From contig NW_024727654.1 of assembly GCF_018991925.1 (NCBI RefSeq), positions 62,001 through 126,000 of the forward strand: 64,000 nucleotides of DNA, read 5' to 3'. Below, piece by piece: positions 44,160 through 54,740 of this stretch. This DNA comes from Homarus americanus. Taxonomy: Eukaryota; Arthropoda; Malacostraca; Decapoda; Nephropidae. The notes beneath the pieces were generated by a model. The model saw only the letters and a list, made by a program, of their open reading frames with translations. It was not told the origin of the DNA and did no database searches. Positions within the stretch are counted from its first letter, which is position 1; each line of letters starts with the position of its first letter. A program made the translations under genes and the position numbers.

Positions 44160-44600
44160 TGGTTTCCGGTAGTGGTTGTGGTAGGTAGGAAGAAGGGATG
44201 GGGGTGGGGGGGGGTGGTGTAGTTGATGTAATGGTTTGCGGTGTGTAGTTATGTCGATTGTGGTTGGTTAGATGGTGATGGTGGTTATGATGATGGATGA
44301 TGGTAGGTGGTGGTGGTGCTTTATCAGTTCCCACTCCTATTACCACTACCACCCCACCACTATCACTATTTACTAATATGAACCACCACCAACACTTTAC
44401 CCTCCACCACCACAATCCTCCCCACCATCACCCCCTACCCACCTCCACCCTACCCTCCCACACCCACTTCTCCAGCACATCCCTAAATCCTCTCCCTTTC
44501 CCCCCACCCTCCACCCACCCACCTACCCACCCACACCCTCACCCACCCACCCACCCACCCACCCACCCACCACTTCACCCACCCCACTTCCCCTATTGAC
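44160..44600. repeat. GGTGG-rich then CCACCCA-rich stretches
   Basis: The + strand switches from G/T-rich repeats (to about 44315) to C/A-rich CCACCACC and CCACCCAC repeats (about 44340-44590). Confidence 0.8.
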
Positions 44601-44825
44601 CGCTGTTGCTCTTATCCGTCACTGGTAAATGGTTCGGAGTGTGACAGGCCGCAACGTTTGGTAAGGTAGTGTGGCGTGTTATTCTCTTCCCGTGTGGTCT
44701 CTTAATGCCTGTGTGATGAAATTTAGTTGTGTTTTACGGCGTAGTACTTGTCTCCGTGTTGGTATGGTGGGGGAGGGGGATGAGGTGCTGGTGACGTAAA
44801 ACATTGATGGTTAAGGAAGAGAGAT

Positions 44826-44859
<34 letters not shown>

Positions 44860-44971
44860 AATAAGAGGCCTACACTGCCAGGTAGGTTTTGTGGCCAGGT
44901 GTATTTAGTCGTGAGAGGGAGAGAACGCAGGAGCTTGGGTATAGGATGTGACAAGTGTGGAGTCATGGTCG

Positions 44972-45019
<48 letters not shown>

Positions 45020-45036
45020 CCTAACCTAACCTAACC
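44826..45036. repeat. (GT)n, then (CA)n fused to (CCTAA)n
   Basis: GT units at about 44826-44858. CA units at 44973-45015 join directly to four CCTAA units ending near 45036. Confidence 0.95.
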
Positions 45037-45154
45037 CAAACCGTTCCGATGTTATTATTTGTTTTCTCTCGTCAGAATTTTTGGTTCATGATAAAAATGT
45101 GGAAGTACACAAGTAGTAATGGGCTGTGTTATTGTTGTCAGCTGGAGGTGTTGG

Positions 45155-45465
45155 TGGTGGTAATGCCCCCCCCCCTCCTGCCCACCCCTGCTGCGTCATA
45201 CCCCACTACCACCACTATTACCACCACCACCACCACCACCACTACTGTACTCTCTGACCTCCTCCCTTCTGGTGTTGGTGATAGGTGGTTGTTGTTGGTT
45301 GGTTAGTGGTTGTTGGTACTGGTGGTATTAGTGATAGTGGTTGCAGGTGGTAATGGTGTTGGTAGTGGTTATGATGATGATGATGATGGGTGTGGGTGGT
45401 GGTTGTTAATGATGGAGATGGTGGTGATGGTGGTATATATAATGTTGGTGGTAGCTGTATACTCC
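45155..45465. repeat. CCACCA-rich then GGTGGT-rich stretches
   Basis: Imperfect trinucleotide-type repeats on alternating strands. The segment 45037-45154 is unique and shows no gene. Confidence 0.75.
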
Positions 45466-46350
45466 CACCAACACCCCCCTCCACCACCCTTCCCTCCTGC
45501 TACCCCTTCCTCACCGACACCCCTCCTCCCCCACCGACACCTCTTCCCTCCCCACTGACCCTCCCCACCGACCCTCCCCCACTGACCCTCCCACCGACCC
45601 TCCCTTCTCCCTTCCCCACCGACAACCCTTCCTCCTTCCCTTCCCCCACTGACCCCCTTTTCCCTCCCCACCGACACCCCCTCTCCCTCCCCACCGACCC
45701 CTTTCTCCCCACCGACCCCCTTTCCCCTCCCCACTGACCCCCCTCCCCACGACCCCTTCCCTCCCCCACCGACCCCCTTCCTCCCCACCGACCCCCCTCC
45801 CCACTGACCTTTCTCCCCACCGACACCCCCTCTCCCTCCTCACCGACCCCTTTCCTCCCCACCGACCCCCCTTTTCCCTCCCCACCGACACTCCTTCCCT
45901 CCCCACTGACCCCCCCTTTCCCCCCCCACTGACCCCCCCTCCCCACTGACACCTCTTCCCACTCCTCCCCACCGACACCCCCTTCCCTCCCACCGACACC
46001 CCCCTTCCTCCCCCACCGACACCCTTCCCCCTCCCCACCGACCCCCTCCCCCACTGACCCCCCCTCTCTCCCTCCCCACCGACCCCCCTCCCTCCCCACC
46101 GACACCCCCTTCCTCCCCCACCGACACCCCTTCCCACCGACACTCCTTCCCCACTGACCCTCTCCTCCCCACCGACACCCCCTCCTCCCCCCACCAATAC
46201 CCCTCTCCCTCCCCCACCGACACACCCCCTCCCCACTGACACTTCTCCTCCCACCGACACCCTTCCTCCTCCCCACCGACCCCCCTTTCCCCACTCCCCA
46301 CTGACACCCTCCCTCCCCACTGACCCCCTCCCCACCGACACCCCCTCTCC
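45466..46350. repeat. long CCCCACCGACACCC minisatellite
   Basis: About 880 bp of units about 15-27 bp long built on CCCCACCGAC and CCCCACTGAC. The + strand is almost free of G. All three minus-strand frames stay open for hundreds of codons (Gly/Val/Arg/Ser), which is a property of the repeat. Confidence 0.97.
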
Positions 46351-46577
46351 GAAATAGCAGGATCACTGTCTCAACTCTCCAGGCACAAGTATATGCAAGT
46401 AACATCAAGAAACACCAAACAAACCACAAAGACTCTCAATAATCTCAAACTATATTCTTTAACACACACCAGAGGAGTCACCGTCGACCACCAACACACC
46501 CACAGAACACAGCCGATTCAGCCGATTTAATTTTATTTTATTTCTTCTCACATTTACAGTAAGATCCGTGTTTTTGT

Positions 46578-46578
<1 letters not shown>

Positions 46579-46617
<39 letters not shown>
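46579..46617. repeat. (CT)n microsatellite
   Basis: About 18 CT units. Confidence 0.95.
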
Positions 46618-46619
<2 letters not shown>

Positions 46620-46649
46620 TTGTAGCGTGATAGACGAGGATAAGGGGTT

Positions 46650-46862
46650 CGGAAAAAAGACCCCTAGGACAAAAGCCCCATAGGACAAAAGACCGCTCCC
46701 CCAGTTAAAGTACAAAGTAGGTTAGGTTAGGTTCGTAAACTTTTAATAATAAAGAATAAAAATAATTCAGAAAAATATTATTATTTGTGCTAGGTGCTAT
46801 TGTCCGGGGCTTTGTCCTAAGTGCTTTGTCGGGAAATTTTGTCCGGTAGATTTTGTCCTGCA
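46650..46862. mobile_element. short inverted-repeat element with GGACAAA ends
   Basis: The left part carries GGACAAAAGCCCC and GGACAAAAGACC. The right part carries GGGGCTTTGTCC and then TTTTGTCC twice, so repeated GGACAAA blocks face each other. The centre is AT-rich with TTAGG-type sequence at about 46722-46736. No target duplication is certain and no coding part is present. Possibly a MITE or foldback element; I cannot place the superfamily. Confidence 0.45.
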
Positions 46863-47360
46863 CTCCGAGGGTAAGACCAAGGTGGGAGGAGGAGGTGGTA
46901 GTGAAGTGTGTGTGTGTGTGTGGAGGGGGGTAGCTTCACCTCCCTCACCTGGCCCCCAAGTTAGGTAGTATTATGTAATCTGTGTGTTTACCTGGTAGCC
47001 GCACCGCCAATTTGTAGCAGGTAAGGCTGATCGTGTGTGTGTGTGTGTGTGTTTCAAGTTCAGGTTATTTTCTCTCTCACTTCCTCCTTCCCTCCCTCCT
47101 TCACTCCCTCCTCCTCTTACTCCCTCCTTCTCTTACTCCTCCTTCTCTCCTTCCTCGTCCAAGTGGCGACTCTCCCTCACTCCCTCTGTTGCGTGTCATG
47201 CCTTATGTGGTGGCGTACTGACAGCAGTGTACCCGTTCCCTCCCACCAAACTCTCTCTCTCTCTCTCTCTCTCTCATCACCACCTGACCAAGTGAGGACT
47301 GCACCATCACCACCTCGGGTTCACCCCTCGGCTGTGTATAGTGTGGCACTGTTGATCTCT

Positions 47361-47394
<34 letters not shown>

Positions 47395-47416
47395 TTACGT
47401 AGTGAATGAGTTGCTA
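46863..47416. other. non-coding stretch with small repeats
   Basis: GT runs near 46905 and 47032, CCTTCCTCC-rich stretch at 47080-47160, CT units at 47250-47275, CA units at about 47363-47391. No gene. Confidence 0.5.
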
Positions 47417-47789
47417 CAGCATCATGTGAGGTCCCTCATAACACCATCTGTGAGAATTACTACACCACGTGATGCCCTCATAACACCATCTGTGAGAATT
47501 ACTACATCATCAAGCCCCTCATACACCATCTGGAAGAATTACTACACCACGTCAGCCCCTCATAACACCACCTGAGGGAATTACTGTGTCTGCTGTTCAA
47601 CACCTCAGCTCACATTTTCTACGTGACCTCCGCTGTAAACATTAATCTGTTTGTTCACTGTATGTTCCTTTTACTCTCTAATGAAGGCTGTTAAACCACC
47701 AATCTCAATGTATGTAATAAGTCATTTATGTCCAATGTATATTTTCAGCCTTCGAGCTGCAGAACTTTTTCAGAACTGTTTCATTAAAC

Positions 47790-47853
<64 letters not shown>
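47417..47853 (+). mobile_element. retroposon-like family D, copy C
   Basis: In + orientation: 45-bp-type units (CCCTCATAACACCATCTGTG) to about 47590; then unique sequence with CACTGTATGTTCC and AATGTATGTAATAAGTCATT; then CAGCCTTCGAGCTGCAG, TTCATTAAACC and about 22 ATT units. The parts match copy A at 10021-10535 in inverse order. The palindrome-like CAGCCTTCGAGCTGCAG sits just before the tail. No coding part. Confidence 0.75.
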
Positions 47854-47885
47854 TACACACACACACACTCTGTCTTCTGTCTGTA

Positions 47886-47888
47886 TCA

Positions 47889-47944
<56 letters not shown>

Positions 47945-48076
47945 CTATATCTATCTATCTATTCTATCTATCTATCTATCTATCTATCATCTATCTATCC
48001 ATCTATCCCTGCCTCCTCAACCTGTACTCTCTTGCTCAGTTCAGCATCAAAAGGTAAATTAAACTTGTTCGTATTT

Positions 48077-48122
<46 letters not shown>
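47886..48122. repeat. (TATC)n and (GT)n microsatellites
   Basis: TATC units with several slips at about 47886-48007, GT units at about 48079-48121. Confidence 0.97.
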
Positions 48123-48125
<3 letters not shown>

Positions 48126-48289
48126 AAGAAAAAATCCCACGGCAAACATAGACGCACACAAGACAGGCCGGAGGGGGGTCACAGGGTCCCGGGGGTCATA
48201 TAAACTTTATGGCAGGTTTATTGTCGTTTTAACTATTGAGAAAATGACGTCTCAATTGCACCAGGGAGATGAGAGGAGGGAGGAGTTGG

Positions 48290-48387
48290 TGGGAGAGAGA
48301 GAGAGAGAGAGAGATAAGTCGACCTCTACTATATACTCTTGACTGAGTATCACTTGAGTCATAAAATGTTGCGACTGTAATAGAGGC

Positions 48388-48447
<60 letters not shown>
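48290..48447. repeat. (GA)n and (CT)n facing microsatellites
   Basis: GA units at about 48293-48314 and CT units at about 48390-48445 on the same strand. They could form a hairpin. Confidence 0.95.
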
Positions 48448-48669
48448 CCTTTCTTCTGATTTCCGTCTCCTTGACCTCCTCCTCACCTCGCTAACCTCCC
48501 CCCTTCTTCCTGATTCTCTCTCTCTCTATCTCTCTCTGCGACCTTATAGTATAAACAAAGCCTTGATATACTGTAAGGCCAGGTAACCTCCACCTGGGGA
48601 GGAGGAGGAGATCGTTATCATCAGCTGATCACATGTAAACAACTCCGTGACATCGTTCCTTGATAATCT

Positions 48670-49216
48670 GTGTCAGGGATGTTGGCTGTATGTCGTGTTG
48701 CCTGAGATGTTGGCTGTTGTGTCGTGTTGCCTGAGATGTTGGCTGTTGTGTTGTGTTGCCTGAGATGTTGGTTGTTGTGTTGTGTTCTGCCTGAGATGTT
48801 GGCTGTTGTGTCGTGTTGCCTGAGATGTTGGCTGTTGTGTTGTGTTGCCTGAGATGTTGGTTGTTGTGTTGTTTTGCAGATGTTGGCTGTTGTGTCGTGT
48901 TGCCTGAGATGTTGGCTGTTGTGTTGTGTTGCCTGAGATGTTGGTTGTTGTGTTGTGTTGCCTGAGATGTTGGCTGTTGTGTTGTGTTGCCTGAGATGTT
49001 GGTTGTTGTGTTGTGTTGCCTGAGATGTTGGCTGTTGTGTCGTGTTGCCTGAGATGTTGGCTGTTATGTGTTGCCTGAGATGTTGGTTGTTGTGTTGTGT
49101 TGCCTGAGATGTTGGCTGTTGTGTCGTGTTGCCTGAGATGTTGGCTGTTGTGTCGTGTTGCCTGAGATGTTGGCTGTTGTGTCGTGTTGCCTGAGATGTT
49201 GGCTGTTGTGTTGTCT
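48670..49216. repeat. 29-bp minisatellite, TGTTGCCTGAGATGTTGGCT core
   Basis: About 18-19 units with two truncated ones. The variant sites TGTCGTG and TGTTGTG alternate in blocks, suggesting expansion of multi-unit segments. Confidence 0.97.
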
Positions 49217-50520
49217 CACCCCCTCACACCCATTGATCTCCTCCTCAATGCTCCTGAAACCCCTAACCCTCATCATTCCCAGGCTTCCCCACCGCCATCC
49301 TAACCCCCCTCCCCTCCCTCCTCCCCAGACCTTTCCCCACAACAATATACTCTTCTCGGTAAAAGGAAAGTTGGAACAGCACGCGTCAACACAATCGATT
49401 CGGGCATGTGTCGTATGTTGCTTTCTATGGAGGTGCGTGTCTCCTGTGATTAGTGTGGGTTTGAGGTCAGGGGAGGGGGCAGGGTGAGGGAGATGATTGA
49501 AGGTGAGGGAGGGAAAATTGGAGGCGTGTTGGAGAGGGTAGAGATTTCTGTGATGGGGGAGCAGTGATTGGAGGCATGTTGGGCGTGTTAGAGGATTGGA
49601 GCCATTTGGAGGGGGGTTGTGCTGGTGGATGAGGGAGATGTGGGAGGATTTGTAGGTTGTGCCAGGTGATCGAGGGGTACAGGTGAGCTGGAGGAGGTGG
49701 GTGGGTGGGTGGATGAGGAGTATGTGGGGCTGGTAATGTGGGCGTGAGGGCGTGACTGGTTGGGTAACGGGTAGCAGGGCTGAGTGTCACTAGTGTCGCT
49801 CCAGCTCTGACGTCACTCGCAGGTAAACACAGGTATAGCGTCGAGGAGTTCCCGGAGTTTTGCTAAGTTCCTCCTCCAGATAGACTCCGTGTTTGTTGTT
49901 ATTGGTGGAACCTTTGAGAACTCCGGTGTTTGCTGCACGGAGTCGTAAAGTTGTTGGTGATTGTTTACATTAATACTTTGTTGTCATTTGTGGACTTAAT
50001 TGTCTTGGGAGTGGGGTGAGTGGGGGCGGCCAGGAGCGTGTGAATGGCTTACCTGGACCCGGGTGTATCCTTAACGGGTGACAGACGGATCCATCAACCG
50101 GTTACTACCAGATACCCGTCAGCTAGCCAGCCAACATGCCCATTACAGCTGGTAACAAGTGGAAGAGTAAAGGGTCTTGGATGCCAACATCGTGTTCGCT
50201 GATTGTGGGTGTTGTGCTCCCTGCCCGTGCTGTGAGTCAGGCCGGTTATGGGGGCGCGCTGTGTTGCCAGTTGGCGTGTGGGAGGCGGCACACGCCATCC
50301 CGAGGGCGTGCGGGCAGTGAGAGTAGATGAGAGGGTGGAGGGCAGGTAGTAGGTGGTAGTTAGTGAAAGTAGGTGAGGTAATGTTGGGTAGGAAGACTCC
50401 TCTTGTACGCCTCCCTCCTTCACTCACCTACCTGCCTCACCCTGTCCCACACCTGCTCATCTGCTGCGGTTCTTTTTGCTGTTACATCTTCTCCTGTTAC
50501 TGCTGTTCCTCCTGCTGCAG
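49217..50520. other. mostly unique stretch with some CpG and a CRE
   Basis: G-rich, GGAGGTGGG-type DNA at 49470-49740, then moderately CpG-containing sequence. A palindromic TGACGTCA (cyclic-AMP response element) is at 49808-49815, followed by GCAG|GTAAAC. Open frames near 50136-50330 and 50094-50427 on both strands look coding-like, but have no splice pair. A pyrimidine tract ends at 50520. Confidence 0.4.
49808..49815. promoter_or_regulatory. palindromic CRE TGACGTCA
   Basis: Exact eight-base consensus for CREB/ATF binding. It is the only full copy I noticed. A functional role is inference. Confidence 0.4.
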
Positions 50521-50605
50521 GTGGTGGTGGCAGCCCCAGAATGTACAGTACGTGCTCTACACCCTGCACAGCCTCGGCCTGACACCTGCCATCCACTCGA
50601 AGTAA
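50521..50605 (+). CDS. candidate exon with stop codon
   Basis: A long pyrimidine tract ending CTGTTCCTCCTGCTGCAG (50503-50520) is a strong acceptor. One frame (first base completing a codon) reads WWWQPQNVQYVLYTLHSLGL then TPAIHSK, with a TAA at 50603-50605, and has nearly all G/C third positions. That incoming phase matches what the exon ending at 26508 leaves (AG, giving Arg). The three Trp come from GTGGTGGTGG. A donor GAA|GTAACT just before the stop is possible. The minus strand is also open here, and a second + frame (MLLHLLLLLLFLLL) is the pyrimidine tract itself. No family is recognised. Confidence 0.4.
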
Positions 50606-50819
50606 CTGCCGGACCACACCTGTCGGTCGTGTACTGTTGCCGTCACCCATCTTACCTGTAACACACACCTGGGCCACATGTTTCTCTCATCCCTCCGAAA
50701 GTTGGCTCGATTATCTTCCAATTTTCCTCAAAGGGTTGATTAACTTACAACTTTCTGATTAACGCATCACGCTCACGACACACGTAGGTCACTTAACATA
50801 ATGACTGGCTTACATAACT

Positions 50820-50859
<40 letters not shown>

Positions 50860-51541
50860 TGAATCAAACAGGCTGACAGTCGTAGCAGACAGCCTTAGTA
50901 AGTGGACATACAGGTAACTAATACTAATAGTTTCATTAAACACAATCTCGTCTTCAGTAATTGTTTATAATACTCTTTACCCATTACAAAAAAACAAAAC
51001 AAATGTAATCAACCTTCTTGTAATAGTGTGGGCCAATGACAAGTCCTACAGGTAAAATGAATGAAATTGGGACTCAGGAACACAATTAAGGTGTGGCCAG
51101 GTAAAGGTGATGGCGGCATCGTCCTTTTTACAGTCTTTGCTGGTGTCGTAAAAATGGTGAAATCTGGCTGAGGAGGAGGAGGAGGAGGAGTTGGTGACAG
51201 ATGGTCTCTCTGGCTGAAATGTCCCTTATAAACCCATAATTTACACAGAGCGACATTGAGGTTAGTTTAGTGTAGGTTAGGTTAGGTTGAGACATTAAGT
51301 TTGACCAGTGTAGTTGTGGAAGGTAAAGTCCGACTGTCGTTCAAACAGACTTTTATAAATAATAACTTGGAGGACCTTGGAGTAAACGTCTCCATAAAGT
51401 TGCTATTGGGAATTTAGCTCATATGTTTCTTGTCTATCTGTGTGTCTGTATGTCTGTCGTGTCTGTATGTCTGTCGTGTCTGTATGTCTGTCGTGTATGT
51501 ATGTAACTGTATGTCTGTCTCTGTATATTGTCTATTATGTC

Positions 51542-51543
<2 letters not shown>
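50606..51543. other. unique stretch with (CA)n and TTAGG
   Basis: CA units at about 50820-50856, GGAGGAGGA at 51173-51190, and a TTAGG run of three units at 51273-51289. TGTATGTCTGTCG units at about 51446-51500. No gene. Confidence 0.5.

Positions 51544-51582
<39 letters not shown>
51544..51582. repeat. (GT)n microsatellite
   Basis: About 19 GT units. Confidence 0.95.
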
Positions 51583-52159
51583 TCGCTGTCACCGTCCCCC
51601 ACCCACTGATTGTTTCACCTTAAGATTTGTAATCACCTTAACGCCAATCAAACCTAACCTCCTAAGTAAGTGAAATAAGTTGTGGTTAATCTTTAGGTGA
51701 TCCCAGGTAACTGTTTCTTCTGCTCTTATCTACGTCTAATGTCTATGATTCTCAACATTTTCATTATGTGAGGTGCGCTACAAGGTGAGACGCCCACCGT
51801 GTGCCGAACCTGAGGCGTGGGAATTGGTTTGTGTAGAGGTGCGTTGGGCGTTGACTGAGTGGGTACTGTGTGTGTGTGTGTGTTATTCCGGCAGGATTTG
51901 GGTGTAGTGGTTCATGTTACCCGGGCGGCGTCCTGTAGCCGTGGCGACGCGTATCAGTCTAGGTGTGTGGGAATATGATAGATGCGTCTGTGGCCCACGA
52001 TCACAAGAGCGTACAAGGTGTATGTGACCGTATACTACCATGTGTGTGTGGGTAGTCGTGTGTGTTCACTGAGATCGTATACGAAGTGTGTGAGAGCGTA
52101 TAAGGTGTGTACGTGTTTTGTGTTCATTCTCTAGTAAGCTGTCGTGTCAGGAGGCATTA
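51583..52159. other. unique stretch with one unpaired donor
   Basis: GCGCTACAAG|GTGAGACG at about 51784 is a strong donor, but no acceptor with a consistent open frame precedes it. A copy of the dispersed TTAATCTTTAGGTGATCCC motif is at 51687-51705. Confidence 0.35.
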
Positions 52160-52439
52160 CGGACTTGACAAATGAACCATACACGAGGGGCGACGCCTCA
52201 TTGAACCTCACACTCGGCCTCTTCGTTCCGGGAAGGTAGCGGTGGTGAGGACGACTTTCCCGAGGTAAACCTTGCGTGGCATCAGTGAACGGGCGGTCGA
52301 CTGAACGTGATACACAATACCTTAAAGTGAAAGAGCGTCGGTCTATGGCAGGAATTGGTGCAATAGTGGACAAGAGCACTCGTTTTAGCCAGTCAGCAGA
52401 GTCCCTACGAGTCCAGCTTCTTTTCGACTCGTTTTGTGG
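52160..52439 (+). promoter_or_regulatory. promoter-like, CpG-richer patch and possible non-coding first exon
   Basis: CpG density rises sharply (CGACGCC, CGGGCGGTCGACTG). ATCAGTG at 52281-52287 fits the arthropod initiator TCAGT. The patch ends in GTTTTGTGG|GTAAGTTTG at 52440, a strong + strand donor. Together these suggest a transcription start near 52284 and a 5' untranslated exon of about 155 bp. A minus-strand open frame of 163 codons (52131-52622) covers the same DNA but has poor codon bias. The next acceptor with a good pyrimidine tract is at 53331-53333 (CTCCTCCTTTGACAG). Confidence 0.4.
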
Positions 52440-53333
52440 GTAAGTTTGACGAACCACTGACTTGATAGTGTGTGTGTGTGAAGTTGACCCAGTGGAAAAT
52501 AGTATTGTATTACACTCAGTGAACCTAGTGCTAACATCAGGGGTCATTTGGGTGTCTTGGAGAGAGAACCTGTTGATAAGTTTGTACACAAGGTGGCTGA
52601 TCAACCGGAGTGTGGTGAACATGTTGGCTTTCCGGTTGTTACTCGGCAAATTTTGTTGTTGATTGAAATGTCACGTGTAATGGCCACGTGGGCGGAGAAC
52701 GGATGATTTATCTCGGATTTAAGGATGTCACCATACGCAAGGACTGTCTTTAATCCTCGTTATCTGGAGACTGTCAACACGCCCTGACTACCGTAGCTGC
52801 TGTGTGGTCATGACGTGAACACCTCTCACAGTGTCCCGCTGAGTGGCCTCTCTGCTGTCACGCCCTGAAGGATTCTCACCTCAAGATTTTAGCTCAAGAC
52901 AAAGGTTCATCACGCGTGAGTGAGCCGAGGCGCATATTTCTCTGCCGTCCTGGCCATTATGCGGGATAATTTTTATGTTAGTGGGTGTTGCTGAAGGTCG
53001 TGGTGGCCAACACCCTCACACACCACCGCACCACACCCAGGGTCTCCAAGGTACTGTATGCTCCCGTACGTTGAATGTCTCCCACAATAAGAGGTTTAAT
53101 AATATGTTTAACACACTCATTTAAACTACCGCACTGGCCTAAGATGGCGCCTATATTGCACTAAGACTACCGTAATTATACACACACTCTTACCTCAGTT
53201 TGGGAAAATATCTTGTATGAATCTGAGAATCCTTTAAGAAAAAAAAATATTTACGATTCTCTAAGCATTGGGGTCTTGGTGTTTAGGTTTCCTGCCACTT
53301 GAGTAACTCTACTTTTATCTCCTCCTTTGACAG
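52440..53333 (+). other. possible first intron of the 52-54 kb gene-like patch
   Basis: Begins GTAAGT and ends TTTGACAG. Contains unique DNA including CCACGTGGGCGG at about 52684. No other exon seen. Confidence 0.3.
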
Positions 53334-53579
53334 TTCTTTCCGCTTGACTCGTAAAAATAAGTCAGTGATGTGAGTTACCGACGCATCAGATTAACTCTGT
53401 GACAGTTGCTCTTGAGTAGTAAGGTCGTGTATGTGTGAGCCTCTGGTGGCGCTAAGGGGACAGTCAGGCCGGTCCTGTCAAGACGCGTGAAGGAGGAGGC
53501 GAAGAAGACCCGAGTGTTAGATCATAAACGGCCGCCAGCCCCCTATACAGGCCTCAGCGCTAATGAAGAAGGGAGTAAA

Positions 53580-53765
53580 ATGCCGAAGTACTACTGGAGA
53601 AACAAGTATACCGCCTTGTCGGACCCCTCAGATGTGTGGAGGAGCTGGCCAGCCTGGTGGATCACAAGGACTGGGGATATTAGGGAAGACACGGGAGTTA
53701 GGAGTTGATAGGAGGCCACCAAGTACCTGCCACACCATCCTACGCCACTCCTACGGGCCAAGGAG
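53580..53765 (+). CDS. candidate coding exon with frame switches
   Basis: ATG at 53580 begins MPKYYWRNKYTALSDPSDV, then the best-looking reading shifts by two bases into VEELASLVDHKDWGY (53636-53680, stop at 53681). Later the original frame gives EATKYLPHHPTPLLRAKE up to AAGGAG|GTAAGC, an excellent donor at 53766. In the ATG frame alone a TGA occurs at 53706. Three coding-like pieces in two frames before a strong donor suggest either a decayed exon or small insertion/deletion errors in the assembly. The exon may start at the acceptor 53334 with untranslated sequence. No family is recognised. Confidence 0.35.
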
Positions 53766-54300
53766 GTAAGCAAACAGCAGCAGGAGAGGAAGTGAAATTT
53801 AGAAGACACTTAAATAAACAACGTTAATTCGCCCACAGAAGAAAATAAATCTCCTGTGATGGAATTTTGAGGTGATACGATTGTGTAGGTTCACTTTTTC
53901 TCAACAGAAGGCGTTAGGTTAGAGGAACCGGTCATACCTACTATCTTACCAGAGAAACAGTCTAGTCACCAATCCAGGCACTACCAGGCACTTCACAAAA
54001 TACCCAGAATCGGGCACCCCCAATAGCACAGAGACTCGACAATTAGAGAGTCGTTTTACCTGTGGCCGTAGAGACAACTTTTTGTGATTTGAGAGTGTGT
54101 GAGAGAGTGCGAGCGGCAGGAGCAACTGTACTATGTGTGAGGTGGAAGAGCTCAGTGTGAGGTGGAAGAGCGCAGTGTGAGGTGGTAGAGCGCAGTGAGA
54201 GGTGGTCAGGACAGGGAGAGGTGAGTGGCCAGCAGACAGCTCACTGCCATCATAATATACACAGTTACCACCAGCAGGGAACAACACCACCTACCCACCT
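53766..54300. other. presumed intron, no other feature
   Basis: Unique DNA. GTGTGAGGTGGAAGAG is repeated in tandem at about 54135-54190. Confidence 0.4.
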
Positions 54301-54317
54301 GCTCGCCTATACCCTTC

Positions 54318-54535
54318 CACACCATCATCACCACCACCCACTACCACCACCCACTACCACCCACCACCACCACTACCACTAGCCACCATCACTACCACTA
54401 GCCACCATCACCACTACCACCCACCACCACCACCCACCAACACCACTAGCCACCATCACCAACCATCATCACCATCACCACTACTACCACCATCATCACT
54501 ATCACCACCTACCTCCCTCCCTCCCTCCATACCTA
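54318..54535. repeat. CCACCA/CCATCA-rich array
   Basis: About 200 bp of CCACCACCA, CTACCACTAGCCACCATCA units. Confidence 0.92.
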
Positions 54536-54659
54536 CCTTGTGAGACATTTTACAGGTGACCATTACCATTAACCGCCTCCCTGGCCATAACAAGAGACAC
54601 ACTGAAGGGTCATCGTCCATTAGCCCGTTCTCGTTAACCCTCCCCCTCCTTCCCTTAGG

Positions 54660-54740
54660 TCGTGGAAGGCTGGGCGGGGTGTGTGGACTGGGCGGGATGG
54701 GTGGACCGGGCGGGATGGGTGGAGTGGGTGTTTTTGGTCA
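54660..54740. repeat. GGTGGACCGGGCGGGAT short repeat
   Basis: About four degenerate GGGCGGGATGGGTGGA steps, giving a Gly-rich frame of no significance. Confidence 0.8.

Noticed and set aside
45500..46429. Open frames of about 155-309 codons on the minus strand
   Set aside because: They are translations of the CCACCGAC satellite in all three frames, with no promoter, splice or non-repetitive part.
47417..47600. CRISPR-like array of repeated CCCTCATAACACCATCTGTG units
   Set aside because: It is a eukaryotic minisatellite without unique spacers and part of a dispersed element also found at 10245-10520.
52131..52622. 163-codon minus-strand open frame
   Set aside because: Poor codon bias and no signals. 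It overlaps a CpG-rich + strand patch with a strong donor; a chance frame of this length is expected in 64 kb.
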